Assembly: GCA_041628615.1 (NCBI GenBank)
Contig: JBFKOW010000210.1
Span: 1-5,245, forward strand
Direction: 5' to 3'
Origin: JAMWZF01 sp041628615
GTDB taxonomy: Bacteria; Pseudomonadota; Alphaproteobacteria; Rhodobacterales; Rhodobacteraceae
Length of the DNA: 5,245 nucleotides
Below the pieces are notes generated by a model. It saw nothing but the letters and a program-made list of their open reading frames with translations. It made no database searches and was not told the DNA's origin. The first letter of the stretch is position 1. The number at the start of each line of letters is the position of its first letter. Positions 1 to 5,245 of the stretch are shown here, in pieces. The position numbers and the translations under genes are program-made.

Positions 1-230
1 CCCAGCTTCATCGCCGCGCCGCGCATCCGGGCCAGTTCGCCGGTGATCCGGTGCAGGTTGCGCGGGGTCAGCAGCAGGTCCTGCAGCGCGGGCCTGCGGC
101 CCCGGCCCAGTTCGGCGGCCCCCGACAGAACGGCGCTGCCGGCGACCCCGGCGGCGAGGGCGCCGAGCCGGGTCGCCCGGGTCAGCCGGCCCGAGGGAAC
201 CCGGACGGCGCGGTTGCTGTGATCGGTCAT
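1..230 (-). CDS. ABC1/UbiB-family (AarF-type) kinase-like protein, N-terminal part only
   Basis: Seen: an open frame on the minus strand starts with ATG at 228-230 and runs off the window at base 1, giving 76 full codons. The protein begins MTDHSNRAVRVPSGRLTR, followed by a Gly/Ala-rich stretch (GALAAGVAGSAVL, about residues 27-39). It then has LQDLLLTPRNLHRI and RMRGAAMKLG at the cut. Family knowledge: the bacterial UbiB/AarF/ADCK group has this basic PSGR start, the short hydrophobic Gly-rich segment, the 'LLLTP.N..R' segment and a KxGQ motif. The KLG at the window edge should be the start of KxGQ, with Q just outside. These proteins are atypical kinase-like ATPases supporting ubiquinone biosynthesis or lipid handling at the membrane. 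It lies 26 bp downstream of tag on the same strand, with a weak AGG about 10 nt before the ATG, so it is probably co-transcribed. The kinase body is outside the window, so the family call rests on the N-terminus alone. Confidence 0.75.
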   Translation of the reverse strand, partial: MTDHSNRAVRVPSGRLTRATRLGALAAGVAGSAVLSGAAELGRGRRPALQDLLLTPRNLHRITGELARMRGAAMKL

Positions 231-256
231 GGACCGGACCTAGCCGGGCCGCCGTG

Positions 257-814
257 TCAGGCAAGCGCCGCGCAGTCGGCCTGGCGCGGGCAGGTGATCA
301 GGTGGTCGTTGACCATCCCGCAGGCCTGCATCCAGGCATAGACGATGGTCGGTCCGCAGAACCGGAAGCCCGCCGCCTTGAGGTCGCGCGAGATCCGGGT
401 CGACAGCGGCGTCGCGGCGGCCACGTCGGCCATCGACGCCAGCCGGTTCTGGATCGGCGCGCCGCCGACCCGGTCCCAGCACCACGCGGCGAAATCCGGG
501 ATCTCGAGATAGGCGCGGGCATTGCCGATGGTGGCCTCGATCTTGCCCCGGTGCCGGACGATGCCGGGATCGGCGAGAAGGCGCTCCACCTCGTCGGGGC
601 CCCAGCCGGCGATCGCCGCCGGGTCGAACCCGGCGAAGGCGCGGCGGAAGTCGTCGCGCTTCTTCAGGATGGTGATCCAGCTCAGCCCGGCCTGGAAACC
701 GTCGAGAACCAGCTTTTCCCACAGCGCCCGGCCGTCCCGTTCCGGCACGCCCCACTCGGTGTCGTGGTAGCGGATGTAGATGTCCTCGGGGCCGGCCCAG
801 TCGCAACGCGTCAT
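257..814 (-). CDS. tag: DNA-3-methyladenine glycosylase I (Tag)
   Basis: This 185-aa protein (E. coli Tag is 187 aa) excises 3-methyladenine from alkylated DNA in the cytoplasm, the first step of base excision repair. The sequence aligns almost without gaps to E. coli Tag through its first half. It has MTRCDW at the start, YHDTEWGVPE (16-25), QAGLSWITILKKR (41-53) and IVRHRGKIEATIGNARAYL, ending with QACGMVNDHLITC. The zinc ligands known from E. coli have counterparts here: Cys4, His17, His171 and Cys175. The base-pocket aromatics Tyr16, Trp21 and Trp46 are kept. E. coli Glu38, which contacts the flipped base, is Asp38 here (LVLDGFQAG), a conservative change. The start at 814 is chosen because MTRCDW matches the family N-terminus; the same frame stays open upstream to 943, but that part has no family resemblance and overlaps the divergent gene. 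No clear Shine-Dalgarno is visible. Tag is probably the first gene of a minus-strand unit with the ABC1 kinase-like gene. Confidence 0.95.
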   Translation of the reverse strand: MTRCDWAGPEDIYIRYHDTEWGVPERDGRALWEKLVLDGFQAGLSWITILKKRDDFRRAFAGFDPAAIAGWGPDEVERLLADPGIVRHRGKIEATIGNARAYLEIPDFAAWCWDRVGGAPIQNRLASMADVAAATPLSTRISRDLKAAGFRFCGPTIVYAWMQACGMVNDHLITCPRQADCAALA

Positions 815-869
815 CGCTCGAAATCCGTCAAATGCGAGTCCTTTACCGGACCTTAGGAGCCGCGGGCCG
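815..869. promoter_or_regulatory. divergent intergenic region between tag and the EAL gene
   Basis: This 55-bp gap separates the tag start (minus) from the chosen EAL start (plus), so promoters for one or both genes should lie here or just inside the flanking genes. An AGGAG at 855-859, with 10 nt to the ATG at 870, can serve as ribosome binding site for the EAL gene. I see no convincing -35/-10 pair on either strand. The octamer AATGCGAG (831-838) recurs in inverted form in the phaA leader at 1955-1962. The regulatory role is inferred from gene orientation only. Confidence 0.45.
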
Positions 870-1697
870 ATGGTGCCAGCGTCCCGGAAGGAGGCGCGCG
901 GCCAGGTGCACAAGGTAAGTCTGAAAGAGGCGGAACGTCTCAACCCGCTGGATTACGCCATGGCCAGCCGGGACGAGGACGTGATGACCATGGTGCGGCA
1001 GGCGCTCGACGCGCAGAACTGCATCCTCGCCTTCCAGCCCATCGTCCACGCTGCCGCGCCGGACAAGGTGGCCTTCTACGAGGGCCTGATCCGGGTCCGT
1101 GACGACGCCGGCCGGATCATCCCGGCCCACCACTTCATGAACGATATTGAGGAAACCGACATCGGCCGGGAGATCGACGCCGCCAGCCTGCTGCTCGGCC
1201 TGCAGATCCTGCGCCGGCAGCCCGAACTGCGGCTGTCGATCAACGTCTCGGCGCGGTCGCTGGGCGACGGCAAGTGGCGGCGGATCCTCAACCAGCACCT
1301 GATGAAGGACGAAAGCGTCGGCGAAAGGCTGATCCTCGAATTCACCGAAACCTCGGCGATGATGCTGCACGAGGTGGTGCAGCGTTTCATGTCCGAATTG
1401 CAGCCGCGTGGAGTGGCCTTCGCGCTGGACGATTTCGGCGCCGGCGGGACGTCGTTCCGGCACCTGCAGGACTTCTTCTTCGATATCGTGAAGATCGACC
1501 GCACCTTCATCAACGGAATCGCGGATCGGGTCGACAACCAGGTGGTCACCGCCGCGCTGCTGGCCGTGGCCCGGCAGTTCGAGATGGTGACGGTCGCCGC
1601 GGGGGTCGAATCGGCCGAGGATGCCGCGATGCTGCGCCACCTCGGGGTGGATTGCCTGCAAGGCTTCTACACCGGGGCGCCACGACTCCGGATCTGA
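870..1697 (+). CDS. stand-alone EAL-domain protein (c-di-GMP phosphodiesterase-like, possibly inactive)
   Basis: The 275-aa protein is essentially one EAL domain (about residues 45-272), with no GGDEF, PAS or membrane segment. EAL domains hydrolyse cyclic di-GMP to pGpG in the cytoplasm. Motifs seen: EGL in place of EAL (Glu71), SINVSARS (Asn125), LEFTE (Glu157, Glu160), LDDFGAG (Asp187, Asp188), KIDRTF (Lys208), GVES (Glu247) and QGFYTGAP (Gln264). With a constant offset of 108 from Asn125 onward these match the RocR catalytic set as I recall it. The exception is RocR Glu352, the first Glu of AEGVE, which is Ala244 here (AAGVE). Loop 6 is also altered: GGTS follows DDFGA instead of GYSS. Activity is therefore doubtful, and it may bind c-di-GMP without cutting it. 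Start: ATG 870 has AGGAG ten nt upstream. GTG 906 has a stronger AAGGAGG (888-894) eleven nt upstream and would give 263 aa; both keep the whole domain. The upstream extension to 780 overlaps tag and is rejected. The protein ends only a few residues after the GAP motif. N-terminal RLNPLDYAMASRD resembles other Rhodobacteraceae stand-alone EAL proteins. Confidence 0.9.
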   Translation: MVPASRKEARGQVHKVSLKEAERLNPLDYAMASRDEDVMTMVRQALDAQNCILAFQPIVHAAAPDKVAFYEGLIRVRDDAGRIIPAHHFMNDIEETDIGREIDAASLLLGLQILRRQPELRLSINVSARSLGDGKWRRILNQHLMKDESVGERLILEFTETSAMMLHEVVQRFMSELQPRGVAFALDDFGAGGTSFRHLQDFFFDIVKIDRTFINGIADRVDNQVVTAALLAVARQFEMVTVAAGVESAEDAAMLRHLGVDCLQGFYTGAPRLRI

Positions 1698-1703
1698 CCG
1701 TCC

Positions 1704-1744
1704 CCGGCGGATCGTGCCGCCGGCGCGACCGCGCGGCGTCGCGC
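1704..1744 (+). terminator. two adjacent GC hairpins after the EAL gene, candidate terminator
   Basis: Six bases after the EAL stop there is a perfect 7-bp stem (CCGGCGG 1704-1710, CCGCCGG 1717-1723, 6-nt loop). It is followed directly by a second perfect 7-bp stem (GCGCGAC 1723-1729, GTCGCGC 1738-1744, 8-nt loop). Neither is followed by a T run, so this is not a textbook intrinsic terminator. It may stop transcription weakly or protect the 3' end of the transcript. The position right after the gene is the main support. Confidence 0.4.
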
Positions 1745-1955
1745 ACCTGACTCCCGCAGCCAAGCCGGCCGGGGCGGTCCGCGCCCGGCCGCGATCCGCG
1801 AGTCCCCGGACGGGAGCGGCGGTCGATCGTCCGCCGGCCCCCCGCTGCGGGGATACGTCACACGATTTCGTTGTTGCTCCGCGAGCCCCACGGCCCTAAA
1901 CGCAGCGGTTGAGTGGCGGGTGGGGGCCGCGCAAGCTGCCGGATGGCCGACGGCC
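1745..1955. other. non-coding stretch upstream of phaA, rich in dyads
   Basis: Together with the flanking hairpins this belongs to a 300-bp region (1698-1997) between the EAL gene and phaA. The open frames here lack family resemblance and a ribosome binding site, so I call no gene. Two dyads are seen. CGGCGG (1817-1822) pairs with CCGCCG (1831-1836) around the self-complementary CGATCG. CCCCGC (1840-1845) and GCGGGG (1847-1852) flank a single T. The second looks more like a DNA operator dyad than an RNA hairpin, because its centre is one base. From about 1853 the sequence is richer in A/T than its surroundings, which suits a promoter. Confidence 0.5.
1871..1900 (+). promoter_or_regulatory. 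possible sigma-70-type promoter for phaAB
   Basis: TTGTTG (1871-1876) and CCTAAA (1895-1900) are separated by 18 bp, in the least GC-rich part of the region and about 100 bp before phaA. Each hexamer matches the consensus only partly (TTGTTG against TTGACA, CCTAAA against TATAAT). A promoter is expected somewhere here because phaA follows a long non-coding stretch with its own leader. The exact placement is a guess. Confidence 0.25.
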
Positions 1956-1989
1956 TCGCATTGTCCCGCCGGACGTAATGCGAAAGGAG
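1956..1989 (+). promoter_or_regulatory. phaA leader hairpin abutting the ribosome binding site
   Basis: TCGCATT (1956-1962) and AATGCGA (1977-1983) form a perfect 7-bp outer stem. Inside it GTCC (1963-1966) pairs with GGAC (1971-1974) around the loop CGCC, leaving a 2-nt bulge (GT, 1975-1976). The last base of the stem, A1983, is also the first base of the Shine-Dalgarno AAAGGAG (1983-1989), which lies 8 nt before the phaA ATG at 1998. The hairpin could affect ribosome access or mRNA stability, or the dyad could act as a protein-binding site in DNA. The pairing is seen directly; function is inferred. Confidence 0.5.
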
Positions 1990-1997
1990 ACTTTCCT

Positions 1998-3170
1998 ATG
2001 ACCAATGTTGTAATCGCCTCGGCGGCGCGGACGGCCGTGGGGTCCTTCGGCGGATCGTTCGCCAACACCCCGGCCCACGACCTGGGCGCGGCGGTGATCG
2101 AGGCCGTGGTGGCCCGCGCCGGGATCGACAAGGCCGACGTGAGCGAGACGATCCTCGGCCAGGTGCTGACCGCGGCGCAGGGCCAGAACCCGGCCCGGCA
2201 GGCCCACATTAACGCCGGTCTGCCCAAGGAAGCCGCCGCCTGGGGGATCAACCAGGTCTGCGGCTCGGGCCTGCGTGCCGTGGCGCTGGGCGCCCAGCAC
2301 ATCATGCTCGGCGATGCCGACGTCGTGGTCGCCGGCGGGCAGGAGAACATGTCGCTGAGCCCCCACGCCGCCAACCTGCGGCAGGGCCACAAGATGGGTG
2401 ACATGAGCTATATCGACACGATGATCCGCGATGGTCTCTGGGACGCCTTCAACGGCTACCACATGGGCCAGACTGCCGAGAACGTGGCCGAGCAGTGGCA
2501 GATCAGCCGCGACATGCAGGACCAGTTCGCGCTGGCCTCGCAGAACAAGGCCGAGGCCGCGCAGAAGGCGGGCAAGTTCGACGACGAGGTGATTCCCTTC
2601 ACGATCAAGACCCGCAAGGGCGACATCGTGGTCGACAAGGACGAATACATCCGCCACGGCGCGACGATCGAGGGCATGCAGAAGCTGCGCCCGGCCTTCA
2701 CCAGGGACGGGACGGTCACCGCCGCCAACGCCTCGGGGCTCAACGACGGGGCCGCCGCGGTCCTGCTGATGAGCGCCGAGAACGCCGAGAAGCGCGGGAT
2801 CACCCCGATGGCCCGGATCGCCTCGTATGCGACTGCCGGTCTCGACCCGTCGATCATGGGCGTCGGCCCGATCCACGCGTCGCGCAAGGCGCTGCAGAAG
2901 GCCGGCTGGAAGGTCGAGGACCTGGACCTCGTGGAGGCCAACGAGGCCTTCGCCGCCCAGGCCTGCGCGGTGAACAAGGACATGGGCTGGGACCCGGCGA
3001 TCGTCAACGTGAACGGCGGCGCCATCGCCATCGGCCACCCGATCGGCGCGTCCGGGGCCCGCGTCCTGAACACCCTGCTGTTCGAGATGGTCCGCCGCGA
3101 CGCGAAGAAGGGCCTAGCCACGCTGTGCATCGGCGGCGGCATGGGCGTCGCCCTCTGCGTCGAGCGCTGA
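1998..3170 (+). CDS. phaA: acetyl-CoA acetyltransferase (beta-ketothiolase)
   Basis: This 390-aa biosynthetic thiolase condenses two acetyl-CoA to acetoacetyl-CoA, the first step of polyhydroxybutyrate synthesis, in the cytoplasm; the length is typical of the family. Catalytic residues are all seen: the nucleophile Cys88 in NQVCGSGLRA, His347 in GGAIAIGHPIGASGAR, and Cys377 in CIGGGMG near the C-terminus. The thiolase signature NEAFAAQ (315-321) and the HMGQTAEN segment (155-162) are also present. Start: ATG 1998 is preceded by a strong AAAGGAG with 8-nt spacing, and MTNVVIASAARTAVG matches the usual thiolase N-terminus. The open frame extends to 1920, but that extension covers the leader hairpin and has no family likeness. 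phaB follows after 58 bp, the normal PHB precursor pair. The symbol phaA rather than atoB is chosen because of phaB next door; the enzyme could also serve ketone-body or butanoate metabolism. Confidence 0.96.
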   Translation: MTNVVIASAARTAVGSFGGSFANTPAHDLGAAVIEAVVARAGIDKADVSETILGQVLTAAQGQNPARQAHINAGLPKEAAAWGINQVCGSGLRAVALGAQHIMLGDADVVVAGGQENMSLSPHAANLRQGHKMGDMSYIDTMIRDGLWDAFNGYHMGQTAENVAEQWQISRDMQDQFALASQNKAEAAQKAGKFDDEVIPFTIKTRKGDIVVDKDEYIRHGATIEGMQKLRPAFTRDGTVTAANASGLNDGAAAVLLMSAENAEKRGITPMARIASYATAGLDPSIMGVGPIHASRKALQKAGWKVEDLDLVEANEAFAAQACAVNKDMGWDPAIVNVNGGAIAIGHPIGASGARVLNTLLFEMVRRDAKKGLATLCIGGGMGVALCVER

Positions 3171-3174
3171 CTTC

Positions 3175-3200
3175 GTGAGGTGGGTCTCGACCCACCTCGC
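3175..3200 (+). promoter_or_regulatory. intercistronic hairpin between phaA and phaB
   Basis: GAGGTGGGT (3177-3185) and ACCCACCTC (3190-3198) pair perfectly around a CTCG loop. A U-G and a G-C pair extend the base to about 11 bp. It starts five bases after the phaA stop and ends 14 bases before the phaB Shine-Dalgarno (AAAGGAG 3215-3221), leaving that site free. There is no T run, so it probably does not end transcription outright. A role in processing, stability or a changed phaA:phaB ratio is more plausible, but this is inference. Confidence 0.6.
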
Positions 3201-3228
3201 CTGACCCAGACATCAAAGGAGAAGACCC

Positions 3229-3954
3229 ATGGCACGTGTTGCCCTTGTGACCGGCGGAAGCCGCGGTATCGGAGAAGCGATCTCGAAGGCCCTCAAGGCC
3301 GAAGGCTACGAGGTCGCCGCCACCTATGCCGGCAATGACGAGAAGGCCGCCGCCTTCACCGCCGAGACCGGCATCAAGACCTACAAGTGGAACGTCGCCG
3401 ACTACGACGCCTCCGCCGCCGGGATCGCCAAGGTCGAGGCCGAGGTCGGCCCGATCGACGTGGTCGTCGCCAATGCCGGGATCACCCGCGACGCGCCGTT
3501 CCACAAGATGACCCCGCAGCAGTGGAAAGAGGTCATCGACACCAACCTCACCGGCGTGTTCAACACCGTCCACCCGGTCTGGCCCGGCATGCGCGAGCGC
3601 AAGTTCGGCCGGGTCATCGTGATCTCGTCGATCAACGGCCAGAAGGGCCAGTTCGGCCAGGTGAACTACGCCGCCACCAAGGCCGGCGACCTCGGCATCA
3701 TCAAGAGCCTCGCCCAGGAAGGCGCCCGCGCCGGCATCACCGCCAACGCGGTCTGCCCGGGCTACATCGGTACCGAGATGGTCCGGGCGATCCCGGAAGA
3801 GGTGCTGAACTCCAAGATCATCCCGCAGATCCCCGCCGGCCGTCTCGGCGAGCCCGAAGAGATCGCCCGCTGCGTGACCTTCCTTGCCTCCGATGATGCC
3901 GGCTTCATCAACGGCTCGACGATTTCGGCCAACGGTGCGCAGTTCTTCGTCTGA
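3229..3954 (+). CDS. phaB: acetoacetyl-CoA reductase, NADPH-dependent
   Basis: This 241-aa short-chain dehydrogenase/reductase reduces acetoacetyl-CoA to (R)-3-hydroxybutyryl-CoA, the monomer for PHB synthase. Motifs seen: the cofactor loop TGGSRGIG (8-15), NAG (82-84), DTNLTGVFN with Asn106, the catalytic Ser134 region (VISSINGQKGQFGQ), Tyr147 and Lys151 in NYAATK, and PGYIGTEM (177-184). Gln141, Phe142, Gln144 and Tyr179 match, with an offset of six, the residues that hold acetoacetyl-CoA in Ralstonia eutropha PhaB (Gln147, Phe148, Gln150, Tyr185, from memory). This supports PhaB rather than FabG. The C-terminus ANGAQFFV resembles alphaproteobacterial PhaB. AAAGGAG lies 7 nt before the ATG. 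It is the second gene of the phaAB operon; the PHA synthase, phasin and regulator genes are not in the window. Confidence 0.95.
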   Translation: MARVALVTGGSRGIGEAISKALKAEGYEVAATYAGNDEKAAAFTAETGIKTYKWNVADYDASAAGIAKVEAEVGPIDVVVANAGITRDAPFHKMTPQQWKEVIDTNLTGVFNTVHPVWPGMRERKFGRVIVISSINGQKGQFGQVNYAATKAGDLGIIKSLAQEGARAGITANAVCPGYIGTEMVRAIPEEVLNSKIIPQIPAGRLGEPEEIARCVTFLASDDAGFINGSTISANGAQFFV

Positions 3955-3961
3955 CGCCGTG

Positions 3962-3990
3962 CGGCGCGCCCCGCGCGACGGGGCGCGCCG
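3962..3990 (+). terminator. strong GC hairpin after phaB, candidate terminator
   Basis: A perfect 12-bp stem (3962-3973 with 3979-3990) closes a 5-nt loop CGCGA, starting seven bases after the phaB stop. It is the most stable-looking hairpin in the window and sits where the phaAB transcript should end. No T run follows; instead the next gene's ATG comes four bases after the stem. It may terminate, attenuate or protect the 3' end of phaAB mRNA. Confidence 0.55.
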
Positions 3991-3993
3991 GTC

Positions 3994-5187
3994 ATGACCG
4001 TGCCGGCGGCGCCGACCGGGCCGGGCCCCCTGCTCGTGACCCGGGTGCCGCCGAGCCGCGCCAATATCGCGGCGACGATGCAGCGCGTTCGCGCCGTGCA
4101 CGGCGTCGGGTACCTGCGGCAGGCCTGGCAGATGCTGGTCCTGCACTTCGGGCCCGGCCGCATCACCCCCCTCGATTACCTCCAGCTCGGGCTCTACCGG
4201 ACCAGCCTCGACCGGTCCGCGAAGCGCGCCTACATCGGCCTCGGCGGCGCGCGGCCGCTGGCGGCGCGGCTGCATCCCGGCGATCTCGCCACCGCAGAGA
4301 CGCTGCTGGTCGACAAGATCCTCGCCGGCAGGCTGATGGCCGTCCTGGGTGCGCCCGTCCCGCGCGAGATCGCGGTGTTCCCGCCGCATCCCGCGCTGCA
4401 GGCCGACCCGGCGGTCGCGGCGCTGCCCGACGCCGCCGCCATCGCCGCCTTTCTCGCCCGGCCCGACGTTGGCCCGATGCAGGGCAAGCCGGTGCACGGC
4501 ACCCGCTCGCTCGGGCAGGTCTCGATCCTTGGCCCGGGGCCGGCCGAGGGCACGCTCCGGCTGGCCGACGGAAGGACTTGCGAGGCCGGCGCGCTGGCCC
4601 AAGAGATCGCCGCGGCCTACCCCGACGGCTACCTGTTCCAGGAGCGTCTGACGCCGCCGCCGGAACTGGGGCCGCTGGCGCTGCAGGGCGCCACGCTGCG
4701 GATCGTGACCGTCCGGACCCGAACCGGCGCCCGCCCCCTCTACGCGCTCTGGAAGATTCCGCGGACCTACCGCGGCGACGACCTGCCCGCTGGTCTCGGG
4801 CGCTACGGGACCGTCGATCTCGAGACCGGCGAAGTCCGGCCCGCGGACCCGTCGGTAGGGGCGCCCCCCGTCGCGATCCCCGGCGCGGTCGAGGCTTTCG
4901 CCACCGCCGCCCGGCTCCATGCCGCCCTGCCGGGCTTCGGGATCCTCGGCTGGGACGCGATGCCGACCGACGCGGGGTTGAAGTTCGTCGAGGTGAACGC
5001 CAAGCCGTTCCACATCAATTTCGAGATGGTCGCCGGGCGCGGCCTTGCCAGCCCGACGTGGAAACCGGACCTCGATGAGGCCGAGGCGATTGCCCGTCTC
5101 CGCCGCGGCGTCAGGCTGCCTGCCGTCACGAACCTGTTGCGCCGACTTCGTCCGGCGGGACCGCCGCGGATCGGAGACCAGCGATGA
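3994..5187 (+). CDS. ATP-grasp protein of the sugar-transfer-associated type
   Basis: I recognise this 397-aa protein as an ATP-grasp enzyme resembling the 'sugar-transfer associated ATP-grasp' family; substrate and product are unknown. Order of parts: an N-terminal helical region (about 28-75) with RQAWQMLVLHFGPGRITPLDY; then VDKILAGRLMAVLGAPVPREIAVF (106-129), typical of the segment before the ATP-binding part. MQGKPVHGTRSLGQVS follows with the likely ATP-binding Lys165, then LFQERL (Gln216, Glu217) and LRIVTVR with Arg236. GILGWDAM (Asp321) and FVEVNAKP (Glu333, Asn335) are the expected Mg-ATP ligands. The core therefore looks intact. Start: ATG 3994 is the longest choice but has no Shine-Dalgarno and lies four bases after the phaB hairpin. 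ATG 4078 (residue 29) would still keep the recognisable part. The gene probably relies on phaAB read-through or an unseen promoter. Its stop overlaps the next gene's ATG (ATGA). ATP-grasp enzymes usually join an acid to an amine, thiol or similar group; in this family a cell-surface or exopolysaccharide role is often assumed, not shown here. Confidence 0.75.
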   Translation: MTVPAAPTGPGPLLVTRVPPSRANIAATMQRVRAVHGVGYLRQAWQMLVLHFGPGRITPLDYLQLGLYRTSLDRSAKRAYIGLGGARPLAARLHPGDLATAETLLVDKILAGRLMAVLGAPVPREIAVFPPHPALQADPAVAALPDAAAIAAFLARPDVGPMQGKPVHGTRSLGQVSILGPGPAEGTLRLADGRTCEAGALAQEIAAAYPDGYLFQERLTPPPELGPLALQGATLRIVTVRTRTGARPLYALWKIPRTYRGDDLPAGLGRYGTVDLETGEVRPADPSVGAPPVAIPGAVEAFATAARLHAALPGFGILGWDAMPTDAGLKFVEVNAKPFHINFEMVAGRGLASPTWKPDLDEAEAIARLRRGVRLPAVTNLLRRLRPAGPPRIGDQR

Positions 5188-5245
5188 ACTACCTGGCGGC
5201 GACGGAACAGGTGCGGGGCAACGACTGGCCGGTGCAGGCCCGGCA
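5184..5245 (+). CDS. unidentified gene, first 20 codons only
   Basis: An ATG at 5184 overlaps the stop of the ATP-grasp gene in the arrangement ATGA, and GGAG (5173-5176) lies 7 nt upstream, a good ribosome binding site. The frame is open to the window end and reads MNYLAATEQVRGNDWPVQAR. There is too little sequence to name a family; no signal peptide or membrane segment is evident in these residues. The stop-start overlap suggests translational coupling with the ATP-grasp gene and so a linked function, which is inference. Confidence 0.7.
   Translation, partial: MNYLAATEQVRGNDWPVQAR

Noticed and set aside
51..341. plus-strand 96-codon open frame over the ABC1 kinase-like gene and the end of tag
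   Set aside because: It overlaps two minus-strand genes with clear family matches and is itself Pro/Gly/Ala-rich without motifs.
780..869. longer N-terminus of the EAL protein starting at 780
   Set aside because: It would run into the tag coding region, has no ribosome binding site and adds residues unlike the family.
1815..1852. short closely spaced dyads that might suggest a CRISPR array or attachment site
   Set aside because: There are only two or three unequal dyads with no regular spacing, no true direct repeats and no neighbouring cas or integrase gene.
1621..1899. possible frameshifted continuation of the EAL protein in another plus frame
   Set aside because: The EAL domain already reaches its QGFYTGAP end in the main frame; the alternative frame downstream is Arg/Pro-rich with no resemblance to an EAL tail.
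1920..1997. N-terminal extension of PhaA to 1920
   Set aside because: The strong Shine-Dalgarno and the conserved thiolase N-terminus both place the start at 1998; the extension would translate the leader hairpin.
1896..3038. 380-codon open frame on the minus strand opposite phaA
   Set aside because: It lies almost wholly opposite the well-supported phaA, shows no recognisable motif and is compositionally a mirror of that gene.
3004..5013. 669-codon open frame on the minus strand opposite phaB and the ATP-grasp gene
   Set aside because: It is low in complexity, rich in Gly/Arg/Asp and lacks any family motif; it is the expected by-product of GC-rich codons in the opposite genes.

Overview
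The window is GC-rich and reads as ordinary chromosomal DNA of an alphaproteobacterium, most likely a member of the Rhodobacterales/Rhodobacteraceae. The basis is the type of PHB thiolase and acetoacetyl-CoA reductase, a stand-alone EAL protein of a kind I associate with that group, strong AAAGGAG ribosome binding sites and very high third-position GC. This placement is inferred from protein character, not from a search. No RNA gene, CRISPR array, insertion sequence or phage gene is visible.

Layout, left to right. (1) Minus strand: tag (3-methyladenine DNA glycosylase I, 257-814) is followed after 26 bp by the 5' end of a UbiB/AarF-type ABC1 kinase-like gene that leaves the window at base 1. 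(2) A 55-bp divergent gap separates tag from a plus-strand EAL-domain gene (870-1697). (3) A 300-bp non-coding stretch (1698-1997) is rich in dyad symmetries. It probably holds the end of the EAL transcript and the promoter and leader of the next operon. (4) phaA (1998-3170) and phaB (3229-3954) form the polyhydroxybutyrate precursor operon: PhaA condenses two acetyl-CoA to acetoacetyl-CoA, and PhaB reduces this to (R)-3-hydroxybutyryl-CoA for a PHA synthase that is not in this window. Hairpins sit in the phaA leader, between phaA and phaB, and just after phaB. (5) An ATP-grasp protein of the sugar-transfer-associated type (3994-5187) overlaps by ATGA the start of another gene (5184 onward) cut by the window end, suggesting a second, translationally coupled unit.

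I see no clearly new multi-gene system. The points most worth a second look are: the EAL protein, which keeps nearly all catalytic residues but has Ala where the AEGVE-motif glutamate should be; a hairpin abutting the phaA Shine-Dalgarno; the strong hairpin placed directly before the ATP-grasp start, which lacks a visible ribosome binding site; and the unexplained pairing of ATP-grasp and partner gene next to phaAB.
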